A stretch of DNA of 37,580 nt from JBIOWF01 sp044868295 (GCA_044868295.1 JBIOWF010000167.1:1-37580), one strand, 5' to 3'. Positions 1-8,748 are shown, counted from the first letter of the stretch. Notes: a model not told the origin generated them from the sequence alone. Numbers and translations: made by a program.

Positions 1-2
1 TG

Positions 3-326
3 ATCGTTTCAGGGGCGAAGGTGGTAAAGGTCTACGAGTCGCGCCACCTCACCAAGCCGTCCTACGCGGCGAAGTACCTCTTCAAGGCGTGGCAGATGGG
101 CGACCGCAATCGCGGCTTGGAGGCCGCGACCACGACGGCCGTCAAGACCCTGTTCGGCACGAAGTACGACCCGGCGGGCGTGACCCACTTCTTCCAGGGC
201 TGTACGGCGGAGCCGAAGGGCTTCAGCTGCGCATACTCCTATGAAGGCGGCGCGATGCTGATGCACGTCCGGGGTTCGAAGACTCGCGGGTACGACGTGC
301 GGTCGATCAGCTACATCGCCGATTGA
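3..326 (+). CDS. C-terminal part of unknown actinobacterial protein (5' end outside window)
   Basis: The frame is open back to the left edge, so the gene probably begins before the window. An internal GTG at 21 preceded by AGGGG could also serve as a start and would give 101 aa. The visible part has a helical stretch with AWQMGDR and AVKTLF, then a beta-rich end containing two cysteines (QGCTAEPKGFSC). Such a helix, with Trp and a GDR turn before an A-rich helix and LF, occurs at the C-termini of secreted or membrane-anchored actinobacterial proteins of unknown function, after a signal peptide and a linker. That N-terminal part would lie upstream and cannot be checked here. No function is proposed. 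Confidence 0.55.
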   Translation: MVSGAKVVKVYESRHLTKPSYAAKYLFKAWQMGDRNRGLEAATTTAVKTLFGTKYDPAGVTHFFQGCTAEPKGFSCAYSYEGGAMLMHVRGSKTRGYDVRSISYIAD

Positions 327-433
327 CCCCGGCCCGGGGGAGACGAGCAGTGGGTCGTGGTGCGCCGATCCGCACGGCAAGATCTCCCCTGGTTCGCCGA
401 GGTGGATTTACGTTGGCTTGTGGTGAGCCTGCC

Positions 434-439
434 TAGTGT
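434..439 (+). promoter_or_regulatory. Candidate -10 box for leaderless transcription of the hydrolase gene
   Basis: TAGTGT fits the actinobacterial TANNNT -10 pattern. It lies 6 bases upstream of the ATG at 446, which would place transcription start at or next to the A of the start codon. No Shine-Dalgarno is present between them. A TTGGCT at 413-418 is a weak -35 with a short 15-base spacer. Confidence 0.35.
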
Positions 440-445
440 GTAGAG

Positions 446-1357
446 ATGACGCCCTTCCAGCGATATCTCGCGGAAGAGGTCGCGGTCGATCATGCCGACG
501 GGCTCATCCCGCGTCGCGAGGCACTGCGCCGTCTGTCCCTTCTCGGTCTGACGCTGCCGGCCGCCACAGCCATGCTCACGGCCTGTGGAGCCGGCCGGGA
601 GAGCGCCGCGACCTCCGCCACCACCACGCCACCGGCTCAGGGCTCTCCCGCCTCTCCGGCCGGTCCGTCGCCCCTCGCCACCGAGGAGATCGCTTTCCCC
701 GGTCCGGAAACCGGGATCACGCTCCGGGGCGCCTGGGCGGCGGCTCCGGATCCGAAGGGCGCGGTGCTGGTCATCCACGAGAACCGCGGGCTCACCGACC
801 ACATCCGGTCGGTGGCCGGGCGCCTGGCCGCCGGCGGCTACGCCGCGCTCGCCGTCGACCTGCTCTCCCGAGAGGGCGGAACCGCGTCATTCCGCGACCC
901 GGCGCAGGTGATGGCCACCCTGAGCGGCATCTCGCCCGATCGCTTCGCCGCGGACATGAAGGCCGCCCTGGACGAGCTGGAACGGCGAGCTCCCGGCGAG
1001 AAGCTCGGCGCGATGGGCTTCTGCTTCGGCGGAGGCATGGTCTGGCTGCTGCTCTCCTCGGACGAGCCGCGCCTGAAGGCCGCCATCCCGTTCTACGGCC
1101 CGCTCCCCGAGAACGCCGACTTCTCCGGTTCCACGGCCGCCGTCCTCGCGATCTACGCTGAGCTGGACGACCGGGTCAACGCCACCCGTGCCCGGGCGGA
1201 GGCGAGCCTGAAGGCAGCGGGGCTGGAGTACGAGATCGTGACGTTCCCCGGCGTCGACCACGCTTTCTTCAATGACACCGGCCCGCGCTACAACGCCGCG
1301 GCCGCCGCCCAGGCCTACCAGCGGGCTCTCGACTGGTTCGGTCGTTACCTCGCCTGA
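446..1357 (+). CDS. Dienelactone hydrolase family lipoprotein
   Basis: A 303-aa alpha/beta hydrolase of the dienelactone hydrolase (DLH) family, which hydrolyses lactone or ester bonds with a Cys-His-Asp triad. The N-terminus has an Arg-rich PRREALRRL stretch, a hydrophobic segment and a lipobox LTAC with Cys47, so it is probably exported (possibly by Tat) and lipid-anchored. A Thr/Pro/Ser-rich linker (about 55-75) precedes the catalytic domain. Triad candidates are Cys193 in GFCFGG, Asp241 in AELDDR and His272 in GVDHAFF, all in the usual order. The native substrate cannot be inferred. The gene stands alone and converges on the SixA-like gene. The ATG at 446 is chosen because it keeps the twin-Arg-like region and has a -10 box 6 bases upstream. 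Confidence 0.9.
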   Translation: MTPFQRYLAEEVAVDHADGLIPRREALRRLSLLGLTLPAATAMLTACGAGRESAATSATTTPPAQGSPASPAGPSPLATEEIAFPGPETGITLRGAWAAAPDPKGAVLVIHENRGLTDHIRSVAGRLAAGGYAALAVDLLSREGGTASFRDPAQVMATLSGISPDRFAADMKAALDELERRAPGEKLGAMGFCFGGGMVWLLLSSDEPRLKAAIPFYGPLPENADFSGSTAAVLAIYAELDDRVNATRARAEASLKAAGLEYEIVTFPGVDHAFFNDTGPRYNAAAAAQAYQRALDWFGRYLA

Positions 1358-1371
1358 CCAGGGCCGGTGGT

Positions 1372-1387
1372 CTCCGAAAGGCCGGAG
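1372..1387. terminator. Weak stem-loop between convergent genes
   Basis: CTCCG and CGGAG form a 5-bp stem with a 6-base loop, 15 bases after the hydrolase stop and between two convergent genes. There is no U-tract. It may terminate transcription in both directions, but the stem is short. Confidence 0.25.
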
Positions 1388-1426
1388 CTTGCCGGTGCGC
1401 CGCACGCACGGATGGCCCGGCCGTAC

Positions 1427-1951
1427 TCAGGGCTTTCGTCGGCGTGGGATAACGAGATCGGCCAGCGAAGCGGACCCCGGAGTCAGGGCCGACCAGGGGC
1501 CGGCAAGCGTGAGCACGGCGATCGCGGAGGTCGGGAACTTCTCCTGGGCCCGATGGAGCGCGTCGCCGGCCGCCTCACCGGCGAGTGACAGCGTGAGCTC
1601 CTGCATGCCGGGGTTGTGCCCGATCAACAACAGCGTGCGCACCGCGGCGGGCACCTCGCGCACGACGCCGAGCAGCGCGGCCACGCTCGCGTCATACAGG
1701 CGCTCGTCGTAGGACACCGGCGGTTCGGCGTCAAGTCCTTCCGCCACGAGCTCCCATGTTTCACGGGTACGGCGGGCCGGCGAGCAGATGACGCGATCGG
1801 GCAGGCAGCCGGCCTCGCGAAGCCAGAGTCCGGCGGCCGGGGCGTCGCGGCGGCCCCGCCCCGCGAGCGGCCGGTCGATGTCGTCCACATCCGGCCAGGC
1901 GGACTTGGCATGCCGCATGGCGATCAGGCGCCGTGGTGTCGGTGTGGTCAT
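1427..1951 (-). CDS. SixA-like histidine phosphatase
   Basis: A 174-aa member of the histidine phosphatase superfamily (phosphoglycerate-mutase fold). The N-terminal LIAMRHAKSAWP contains the RHG-type motif whose His becomes phosphorylated, and IGHNPGMQEL contains the second catalytic His. The small size and the RHAKS motif match the SixA subgroup, which removes phosphate from phosphohistidine or small phosphoesters; the actual target is unknown. The ATG at 1951 is preferred over upstream starts because conservation begins directly after it and a G-rich stretch (GAGAGGGTGGGGG) lies just upstream. It is divergent from pgm with 88 bases between the starts, so both promoters must lie there. Confidence 0.9.
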   Translation of the reverse strand: MTTPTPRRLIAMRHAKSAWPDVDDIDRPLAGRGRRDAPAAGLWLREAGCLPDRVICSPARRTRETWELVAEGLDAEPPVSYDERLYDASVAALLGVVREVPAAVRTLLLIGHNPGMQELTLSLAGEAAGDALHRAQEKFPTSAIAVLTLAGPWSALTPGSASLADLVIPRRRKP

Positions 1952-2039
1952 GGCCCCCACCCTCTCAGGTCGTCCCCCATGATGCGTCAGACTGGCGGTA
2001 CATGCCCGTCCCGGCGAACTGTAGGAGCGTGAGGAGCCC

Positions 2040-3677
2040 ATGGTCCATGAACGCGCTGGACTGCCCGCTCAGCCGTCCGACCTTGTCGACGTGCCGCGAC
2101 TGCTCACGGCGTACTACGCGCTGCACCCCGATCCGGAGCTCGCCGATCAAAGGGTGGCGTTCGGGACGTCGGGCCACCGCGGATCTGCGCTGAACACGGC
2201 CTTCAACGAGGACCACATCCTGGCGACGAGCCAGGCGATCTGCGAGTTCAGGGCGAGCAACGGGGTGGACGGGCCGCTGTTCCTGGGCATCGACACGCAC
2301 GCGCTGTCCGAGCCGGCCAGGGTCTCCGCGCTGGAGGTCTTCGCGGCCAACGGGGTCTCGGTGCTGATCGACGGCCGCGACGGCTACACGCCCACCCCCG
2401 CCGTCTCCCACGCGATCCTCACATACAACCGTGGTCGTACGGCAGGCCTCGCGGACGGCGTCGTCGTGACCCCGTCGCACAACCCGCCCGCCGACGGCGG
2501 CTTCAAATACAACCCGCCCCACGGCGGCCCGGCGGACACCGACGCAACGTCCTGGATCCAGGACCGGGCCAACGCGCTGATCGCCGGTGGGTTGAAGGAG
2601 GTCAGGCGCATTCCGTACGCACGGGCGCTGGCGGCCGACACCACGGGCCGGTACGACTTCCTGGGGACCTACGTGGACGACCTCGGGTCGGCGCTCAACC
2701 TCGACGCCGTCCGGGACGCGGGCGTGCGGATCGGGGCGGACCCGCTCGGCGGCGCCAGCGTGGCCTATTGGGGGGAGATCGCCGAGCGCCATCGGCTGGA
2801 TCTGACCGTGGTGAACCCGCTGGTCGATCCGACGTGGCGGTTCATGACCCTCGACTGGGACGGCAAGATCAGGATGGACTGCTCCTCGCCGTACGCGATG
2901 GCGTCCTTGATCGCCAACCGGGACGCCTTCGACGTGTCGACCGGCAACGACGCGGACGCCGACCGGCACGGCATCGTCACTCCCGACGGAGGGCTGCTGA
3001 ACCCCAACCACTTCCTCGCCGTGGCGATCTCCTACCTGTACGGCAACCGGCCGGGCTGGCGGCCGGACGCCGGGGTCGGCAAGACCCTGGTCAGCAGCAG
3101 CATGATCGACCGGGTCGCCGCGGATCTGGGCCGGCGGCTCGTCGAGGTGCCGGTGGGATTCAAGTGGTTCGTGCCCGGATTGCTCGACGGGTCACTGGGG
3201 TTCGGCGGCGAGGAGAGCGCGGGCGCGTCCTTCCTGCGCCGCGACGGATCGGTGTGGACCACCGACAAGGACGGCCTCATCATGGCCCTGCTCGCAGCCG
3301 AGATCCTCGCCGTCACGGGACGCTCCCCAAGCGAGCTCTACGACGGACTCGTGTCCCGGTTCGGCGACCCGGCCTACGCCCGCGTGGACGCGCCCGCGAC
3401 CCGCGAGCAGAAGGCGGTCCTGGCCAAGCTCTCCGCCGACCAGGTGACCGCGGACGCCCTCGCGGGTGAGCCGATCACCCAGGTGCTCACGGCCGCGCCC
3501 GGCAACGGCGCCGCCCTCGGCGGGCTCAAGGTGTGCACCGAGAACGCCTGGTTCGCCGCCCGCCCGTCCGGCACGGAGGACGTGTACAAGATCTACGCCG
3601 AATCCTTCCACGGCCGCGACCACCTCCATCAGGTCCAAGAGGAGGCCCGAGCCCTGGTCGACGCGTCCCTACGCTGA
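2040..3677 (+). CDS. pgm: Alpha-D-glucose phosphoglucomutase
   Basis: A 545-aa phosphoglucomutase interconverting glucose-1-phosphate and glucose-6-phosphate in the cytoplasm, linking glycogen, trehalose and nucleotide-sugar synthesis with glycolysis. The length matches the E. coli Pgm type. All family motifs are present: AFGTSGHRG near residue 40, the phosphoserine loop VTPSHNPP, the Mg-binding loop DADADRHG, the sugar-binding GGEESAGAS, and the phosphate-binding RPSGTEDVYK near the C-terminus. The ATG at 2040 follows GTAGGAGCGTGAGGAG, which includes a good ribosome-binding site. The last 9 bases overlap the 3' end of the convergent SDR pseudogene. Confidence 0.97.
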   Translation: MVHERAGLPAQPSDLVDVPRLLTAYYALHPDPELADQRVAFGTSGHRGSALNTAFNEDHILATSQAICEFRASNGVDGPLFLGIDTHALSEPARVSALEVFAANGVSVLIDGRDGYTPTPAVSHAILTYNRGRTAGLADGVVVTPSHNPPADGGFKYNPPHGGPADTDATSWIQDRANALIAGGLKEVRRIPYARALAADTTGRYDFLGTYVDDLGSALNLDAVRDAGVRIGADPLGGASVAYWGEIAERHRLDLTVVNPLVDPTWRFMTLDWDGKIRMDCSSPYAMASLIANRDAFDVSTGNDADADRHGIVTPDGGLLNPNHFLAVAISYLYGNRPGWRPDAGVGKTLVSSSMIDRVAADLGRRLVEVPVGFKWFVPGLLDGSLGFGGEESAGASFLRRDGSVWTTDKDGLIMALLAAEILAVTGRSPSELYDGLVSRFGDPAYARVDAPATREQKAVLAKLSADQVTADALAGEPITQVLTAAPGNGAALGGLKVCTENAWFAARPSGTEDVYKIYAESFHGRDHLHQVQEEARALVDASLR

Positions 3678-4187
3678 GGAGCCGGTCGGCAGAGGGTAGT
3701 GGACGCCGGTCAGTTTCTCGGAGAGCTCCCACAGCCGTCGTGCGGTCTCCGGGTCTTGGGCGGTGGCCGCGGGCTGGACGACCTTCGGATGGCCGCGGGT
3801 CTCGAACGGCCCGTCGGGGCCGATGAACCGGCCCCCCTCCGCGGACGGTCCGGTGGCGGCGTACAACTGCGGGAGCGCCCCCATGGCGGGAGTCTGGGCG
3901 ACGAGTAGGTTGCCGATTCTGCCCAGGAGGTTGACCAGTCCGGTCGGCCCGCTCGTCTGCAGGTTGGTGGCCGTGTAACCGGGATGGGCGAGCAGGCTGC
4001 GGATGGGGGAGTCAGCCGCGCGCAGGCGCCGGTGGAGCTCCAGCCCGAACAGGACGTTGGCGAACTTGGACTGGGAGTAGAACGCGGAAGGCGAGTACGC
4101 GCGAGCGCCGGTGAGGTCGTCGAAATGGACACGGCCATTGCGGTGCAGGCTTGAGCTGACGGCGACAACGCCCATGCGGCGTATCAT
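3669..4187 (-). pseudogene. Beheaded short-chain dehydrogenase (C-terminal half only)
   Basis: The reading frame encodes the second half of a classical or retinol-dehydrogenase-like SDR: the VSSSLHR strand with the catalytic Ser, YSQSKFAN with the Tyr-x-x-x-Lys pair, the HPGYTATNL loop, and the usual C-terminal tail. Family members are about 300 aa. Here the N-terminal Rossmann half with the NAD(P)-binding GxxxGxG motif is absent, and the DNA upstream runs directly into the promoter region of the TetR gene. Without the cofactor site the product should not work as a dehydrogenase. The remaining frame is intact, so the loss may be recent. It may once have been regulated by the neighbouring TetR protein. 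Confidence 0.75.
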
Positions 4188-4248
4188 GCCGCCCGTGGCA
4201 CTGAGTGTCAATCGATGCCCATCGTGCCGTTCGTTGGATGAATCGCTC

Positions 4249-4254
4249 TACACT
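4249..4254 (+). promoter_or_regulatory. Candidate -10 box for the TetR gene
   Basis: TACACT fits TANNNT and ends 8 bases before the ATG at 4263, implying a leaderless or nearly leaderless mRNA. No Shine-Dalgarno precedes the ATG, and no convincing -35 was found. Confidence 0.3.
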
Positions 4255-4262
4255 TGGGCAGC

Positions 4263-4901
4263 ATGTGCGGCGCGACCAGTCCCACCTCTTCCCTCGTCGG
4301 CGTCAGCCTGGCCGAACGCAAGCGTCGGCTCGTTCACGACGAACTGGCCGAAGCCGCGCTGAGACTGCTGGCGTGGCAAGGGTTCGAGGCCACCACCATC
4401 GAGCAGATCGCGGAGGCGGCCGGTGTGTCCCGGCGCACCTTCTTTCGCTACTTCCAGTCGAAGGAAGACGTGATCGTTCAGTTCCTCGGTCACGTGGGGG
4501 GGCAGCTCCGCGCCGGCCTGGCAGCGCGCCCGGCGGAGGAACCGCCCGCGGTGGCGCTGCGGCGCGCTCTGGATTGCTTCGTGACGGCCCACGAGGAATA
4601 TCCGGAGAAGTCGCTGCGCCTGACCAAACTGGTACTGGGCACCTCCGCTCTACTGGCTCGCTTCCTGGAACGGCAGGAGGAGTGGCGTGCGGATCTCGCC
4701 GCGGAACTGGCCCGCCGATCCGGCCTTGATCCGACGCGTGACATGCGCCCGGCGCTGGCCGCCGCGGTCGCGCTCGCCGCCTTCGACACCGCGCTGAGCC
4801 GATGGGCCGACAGCGACGGCGTCGAGGATCTCGCGGATCTGACCGACCAGACCTTCGCCGTGGTCGCGGCCGCCCTCAACGCCGCCGAGCGTCCGACATG
4901 A
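4263..4901 (+). CDS. TetR/AcrR family transcriptional regulator
   Basis: A regulator of about 212 aa. The N-terminal DNA-binding domain has the TetR layout: a helix with LAEAALRLLAWQGF, then TTIEQIAEAAGVSRRTFFRYF, which is the helix-turn-helix with the FFRYF recognition-helix ending, followed by SKEDVI. The C-terminal ligand-binding domain is all-helical and not specific. A TTG at 4254 is possible, but the ATG at 4263 is preferred because of the TACACT box just upstream. It is divergent from the truncated SDR gene, the usual place for a TetR target, but that target is now broken. It may autoregulate. The ligand is unknown. Confidence 0.9.
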   Translation: MCGATSPTSSLVGVSLAERKRRLVHDELAEAALRLLAWQGFEATTIEQIAEAAGVSRRTFFRYFQSKEDVIVQFLGHVGGQLRAGLAARPAEEPPAVALRRALDCFVTAHEEYPEKSLRLTKLVLGTSALLARFLERQEEWRADLAAELARRSGLDPTRDMRPALAAAVALAAFDTALSRWADSDGVEDLADLTDQTFAVVAAALNAAERPT

Positions 4902-4973
4902 CGGAGCCGACCGTGTTCGGCGCCATCTGGTGGAGTGTTGCCGGCGATCAAAACGCCCGAAGTGCTCGAGCTG

Positions 4974-6131
4974 TCAGCAGCCCCGGGCGGCGAAGGCCAG
5001 GAACTGCGTGACCTCCCGGGTGTCGAAGTTGTCATCGGAGCCGACCACCAGCGTGCACTCGCCGGTCCTCAGACGCGGTCCCCAGGCCAGGCTCTCCAGG
5101 TTCTGCACCGGCTGCCGGAACGAACTGAGATCGAAGAGCAGGCGCTTGGTGACCGGCCGATACGGCAGGCCGGTTGCCAGGCTGTCCCTGCCCAGCACGT
5201 TGGTGGCACGGCGCAGATCGATCTCATAGATCTTGGCCCGGTAGTCGACGCCCTCGATCCAGGAGCGTTCGAGCGCGAGGTACCGGTAGTCGTCGATCGC
5301 CAGGATCTCCGAGACACCGCTGTCGGAGTGGCCGGTCGGCGGGATCGGCGATGCCGGCAGGGGATCGATCGGATAGGCGAACTGCCCGCGCAGCCGGCCG
5401 GTACGGCTCCACACGGTGATGCGGGCCGGTGCGCCGTGCTCGACGGTCGGCGGCTCCCCATCTTCATACCGTGGGCCTTCGGTGATGGCCGCGATCGTGT
5501 GCGGTGTGAAGGTCAGCCCTTCGAAGCCGAAGTTGCGCCGGGGCCCCCGGGTGGTGGCGGTCAGCCGGAGATTCTCGGGAATCGGCAGCTCACCGAGCTG
5601 GCGGCCGTTGTCGTCGGTCCAGCGGACGGACGAGTCCGACAGCGGGATGGTGGGGTTGTTCTCATCCGGCCGATCGCCCTCGTTTCCCCACAGAATCCGG
5701 CGGCTCCACCGGTCGAAGCGGATCGTCTCGGGATCGGCCGACTCGGGTTGGCCGAATGCCGGGTAGGGGCTCCCGTCAGGGCGCCGGAGAGTGGTGACCC
5801 CGGTGATGTTCATCCCGGTGAACGCTCCGGTCGCCGGGTCGATGTCCAGGCGGCCGGTGTAGAAGCGGGCCGGGTTGTAGCGCCATCGATCGTCGGAGAT
5901 GAAGTACCAGGTGCCGGTGCGCGGATCACGGTCGATGCCGGACAGGCCGCCGACGGTCGTCCCGGCGAACTGCAATTTGTGCGGCAGCTGCTGCTCGCCG
6001 AGGAAGCGGGTGATCTGCAGACCGCGTTGTGGCGCGGCCGCCGCCGTGGACGGTCGCGCCTCAACGGCGCCCAGGCTGATTATCGCGGTAAACGCGACAG
6101 CAATTCCCGCTATTCTTCGCGAATTTCCCAT
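4974..6131 (-). CDS. Secreted esterase-like phytase family protein
   Basis: A 385-aa protein with a Sec signal peptide (MGNSRRIAGIAVAF and an Ala-rich cleavage region near residues 25-35). The mature part reads as repeated beta-strands of a propeller: GGLSGIDRD, WYFISDDR, GFEGLTFTP, YLALERSW and NLESLAWGP. The order of GLSGI, a Glu-rich FEGL strand and LALERS fits the family annotated as esterase-like activity of phytase. Such proteins are thought to be extracellular phosphodiesterases or esterases; the substrate here is unknown. The ATG at 6131 is chosen because GAGGAGAA lies at the right distance upstream and the signal peptide begins there. Two C-terminal Cys may form a disulphide (GECTL and ARGC). 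Confidence 0.85.
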   Translation of the reverse strand: MGNSRRIAGIAVAFTAIISLGAVEARPSTAAAAPQRGLQITRFLGEQQLPHKLQFAGTTVGGLSGIDRDPRTGTWYFISDDRWRYNPARFYTGRLDIDPATGAFTGMNITGVTTLRRPDGSPYPAFGQPESADPETIRFDRWSRRILWGNEGDRPDENNPTIPLSDSSVRWTDDNGRQLGELPIPENLRLTATTRGPRRNFGFEGLTFTPHTIAAITEGPRYEDGEPPTVEHGAPARITVWSRTGRLRGQFAYPIDPLPASPIPPTGHSDSGVSEILAIDDYRYLALERSWIEGVDYRAKIYEIDLRRATNVLGRDSLATGLPYRPVTKRLLFDLSSFRQPVQNLESLAWGPRLRTGECTLVVGSDDNFDTREVTQFLAFAARGC

Positions 6132-6352
6132 ATGTTCTCCTCGTCCCATGAAGGATTCGTGAAGGACTGGCGGAGATATGAGATCGCGGATCAAGGTGAA
6201 TGTCTACATCGGCACTCGCATTTTGTCGGCCGTTCCTGTCAAGCCCACATCGCTCAGGCATCGCATTGTTCTCATTCGTGAAATCGGGCAGGATGAAGTG
6301 CGCGGAAACATGAATTGCGGCCAATTAGATGAAACCTTCGCCGCAGTCGGCA

Positions 6353-7444
6353 TCACCTGGTGGTGCCGGAGTGGATTTGCTCGATCCAGAGCGGGTAGGC
6401 GTCCGGCGCCTCGGCGAGGGCAGCGATGATCACGGCCGCGACGACGACCGTCAGGGCGGCCGCGGGGATGGTCCGAGCGGCCCGTCCCCGGCCGCGGAGA
6501 CGCGGCTCGGGCGCACCGGGTGCCGCCCCGCGCAGGCGTCGGATCAGTGCTCCGATGGCGGCTCCGAGCACCGCGGCCGGTACGGCGACGACCACGCCCT
6601 TGACCATGACGATGTGCAGGTTCTCGGTCAGGAACGCCGTGTCGGGCGCGCGGAAGCACGCCTTCGGCCTGCGGTCGTACAGGTCGACGCAGCGGCCGAG
6701 GGTGAACAGGCCCAGCTGCGTGACGCCCACGGCCAGCAGCCCGGTGACGAAGACCGCGAGCGGGATCAGCACAGGTCGGCGCCGGCCCGCACACGCGGCG
6801 ACGGCCGCGGCGACCACGGCCTGGGCCAGCACCGTCATGGCGATGAACATGCTGTAAGCCGCTTGCGGGAAGCTCTCGCTACCTCGTATGGCGATCGGCA
6901 GCGCCGCCTTCAGCATGTAGGTCAGGACGACACCGGCCAGGGCGAACACCGCGGCGCCGAGAAACCCGGCAAGCAGCGCACCGCCGATCCGGTACGGATG
7001 TCCTTCGCGGCCGGGGCGGGATCCTCGCCCGTGGGCCGCCACGATGATCGGCACGAGCCACAGGAGGGCCAGAGCCGGCAGGGTCAGCGGGTTATGGATC
7101 AGGTAGCCGAGCGGCGGAGACGTCAACTGGACCCATTGCACGGTGGCCGCGTACCAATCAGGAGAGCCTGGCGGCAAGGACGTGCCGGCGATGGTGAACC
7201 ACCCCGTCAGCCCTACCGTGTAGCGTCCGGCGCTCCATACCCCGAACCAGGGGGCGAACGCGGCGACACCGGCCGCGCCAACGGCGGGCAGCGCCCACCG
7301 CTGGCCGCGTCCGGCCGGGCCCGGCACGCCCTGCACCCCAAGCACCCCCTGCGCCACCGACGCCGTCCAGACGCTCAGCGTCGCGGCGCCGCAGAGCAGC
7401 AGGAACGCCGCGATCAACTGCTTCCAGAGGTAGCCGAGACCAAC
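6353..7444 (-). CDS. C-terminal membrane domain of the M48 metallopeptidase, separated by a frameshift
   Basis: This frame supplies about 364 codons of multi-spanning membrane protein. It starts with GYLWKQLIAAFLLLCGA, and several further hydrophobic helices follow (WLVPIIVAAH, LLAGFLGAAVFAL, SMFIAMTVLAQ, VLIPLAVFVTGLLA). It has no start codon or ribosome-binding site of its own at the correct place and continues exactly where the peptidase frame loses coding character. I read it as the distal part of one gene: adding a single G to the GGGG run (minus strand, 7444-7447) joins the two parts into a protein of about 798 aa. The frame is open further upstream to 7822, but that stretch is an out-of-frame shadow of the peptidase. 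Confidence 0.7.
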   Translation of the reverse strand, partial: VGLGYLWKQLIAAFLLLCGAATLSVWTASVAQGVLGVQGVPGPAGRGQRWALPAVGAAGVAAFAPWFGVWSAGRYTVGLTGWFTIAGTSLPPGSPDWYAATVQWVQLTSPPLGYLIHNPLTLPALALLWLVPIIVAAHGRGSRPGREGHPYRIGGALLAGFLGAAVFALAGVVLTYMLKAALPIAIRGSESFPQAAYSMFIAMTVLAQAVVAAAVAACAGRRRPVLIPLAVFVTGLLAVGVTQLGLFTLGRCVDLYDRRPKACFRAPDTAFLTENLHIVMVKGVVVAVPAAVLGAAIGALIRRLRGAAPGAPEPRLRGRGRAARTIPAAALTVVVAAVIIAALAEAPDAYPLWIEQIHSGTTR

Positions 7445-8748
7445 CCCGTCCACTGGGTGAAGGTGGAGAACAATGACAGTTGTTCTCCGAGCAGGAACCC
7501 CGCGACCAGCACCACCGGCATCGGCAGCAACGCACGCGGTGAGAGGCGATGGGCCGGCGTGCCGGCGGTGGCCCGCCACACGGTCACCACCAGCGGCGCC
7601 ACCAGGCCGGGCACACAGACGATCCCGGCGCTCACAAGACTGAAGATGGTCAGTGTCTGCATCGCCTGCGTGAAGACGTAGCGCAGGTTCGCGGCGATCA
7701 TCGCGGTGGCCAGCCCCGCGGCGAACAGCTCCCACAGCCTCGGCGACAGCACGGTCGCAGGGTCGTCGATCGCCTGCGTCCGGCGCCTCGGGTGGGGGTG
7801 GGTTCCGGTCATGGCACGCCACCGGCCCGGTGTTCTCAGTTCACTCACCACGGCGCGCAGCGCGCCACGGGATTCATCGTCGTCGGCGGCGTGGGCGTCG
7901 GCGTGGATCTCCCGTACCCGCAGGATCGCATTGCGGGTCAGATAAATGAGACCGGTCAGCACCAGTACGGCCAGCCCGAGGGCGAGCGTGTTGGAGATGC
8001 CGGGAGGGTGCCACCGCAGCGGGGTGATGAACAGTCGGGGATGGAGAGTCACTACTACCATCGGCACCAGCGCGACGGCGATGAACGACCACCAGATCGA
8101 CATGGTCAGATAGGTGGTGTCCACGTCCCGGTTCCGGAGGTGCGCCAGCTCGTGCATCACCACGGCCCGGAACTTCGCCCGGTCGGTGATGTAGTACGGC
8201 ACCAACCCCGCGTCGAGTCGCACGTAGCGGCGCCGAAACCGGCCGAAGGCCAGCCCGCCGGACGTCGACGCGTACGGGGCGATCAGGAACACCGGCGCGC
8301 CGTCCAGCCCTGCCGTCCGGGCCAGCCCGACCAGGTAGTCCAGCAGCTCAGGGCAGTCCTCATGGAGGATCGGGGTCAGTCGGCGCCTGCGGATGAGCCA
8401 TCGCGGGCAGACCCAGTAGATCAGCCCCGCCACGCCGAACAGAACCCCGGTGCCGTACACCGTCCAGGAGGCCTGCTCAAGGGAGATCGATTGCACACAT
8501 CGCTCGATACGGTCGAAGGCGTCGTCAAGCTGAGCAATGCTCTCGGGGGTCAAGTCGGCCGGGCCGGGCCGGCCGAGCACCGACTCCCTGGCGTAACAGG
8601 CCTTCATGACCGCCCCCAGCCGGACGCCATGTGGGGGCACCACGTTCCACAGGAACATGAAGATGATCGAACCGGTGACCAGGACCGTGCTCACCAGCAG
8701 GGCGAAAAGGACCGTTGTGCCGCTCAGCGCTCGCCTGTCAGAACCCAT
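7414..8748 (-). CDS. M48-family zinc metallopeptidase, membrane-bound (frameshifted 3' part)
   Basis: The N-terminal part of an HtpX/M48-type integral membrane zinc endopeptidase. A transmembrane helix (about 12-34) is followed by a soluble stretch, another helix, the zinc motif HELAHLRNRD and, downstream, RVREIHADAHA, which supplies the third Glu ligand in the usual ExxAD context. Further membrane helices follow. The start at 8748 (ATG-GGT-TCT) is preferred over the ATG at 8763 because GGGGAGG lies 7 bases upstream. The frame ends at 7414 in a short non-membrane tail, while the hydrophobic sequence continues in another frame from 7444; see the separate entry. The protein probably acts in membrane-protein quality control, but substrates are unknown. 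Confidence 0.85.
   Translation of the reverse strand: MGSDRRALSGTTVLFALLVSTVLVTGSIIFMFLWNVVPPHGVRLGAVMKACYARESVLGRPGPADLTPESIAQLDDAFDRIERCVQSISLEQASWTVYGTGVLFGVAGLIYWVCPRWLIRRRRLTPILHEDCPELLDYLVGLARTAGLDGAPVFLIAPYASTSGGLAFGRFRRRYVRLDAGLVPYYITDRAKFRAVVMHELAHLRNRDVDTTYLTMSIWWSFIAVALVPMVVVTLHPRLFITPLRWHPPGISNTLALGLAVLVLTGLIYLTRNAILRVREIHADAHAADDDESRGALRAVVSELRTPGRWRAMTGTHPHPRRRTQAIDDPATVLSPRLWELFAAGLATAMIAANLRYVFTQAMQTLTIFSLVSAGIVCVPGLVAPLVVTVWRATAGTPAHRLSPRALLPMPVVLVAGFLLGEQLSLFSTFTQWTGLVSATSGSS

Noticed and set aside
7445..7822. Upstream part of the frame that carries the M48 C-terminal domain
   Set aside because: Its Arg/Pro/Gly-rich translation is an out-of-frame shadow of the peptidase gene.
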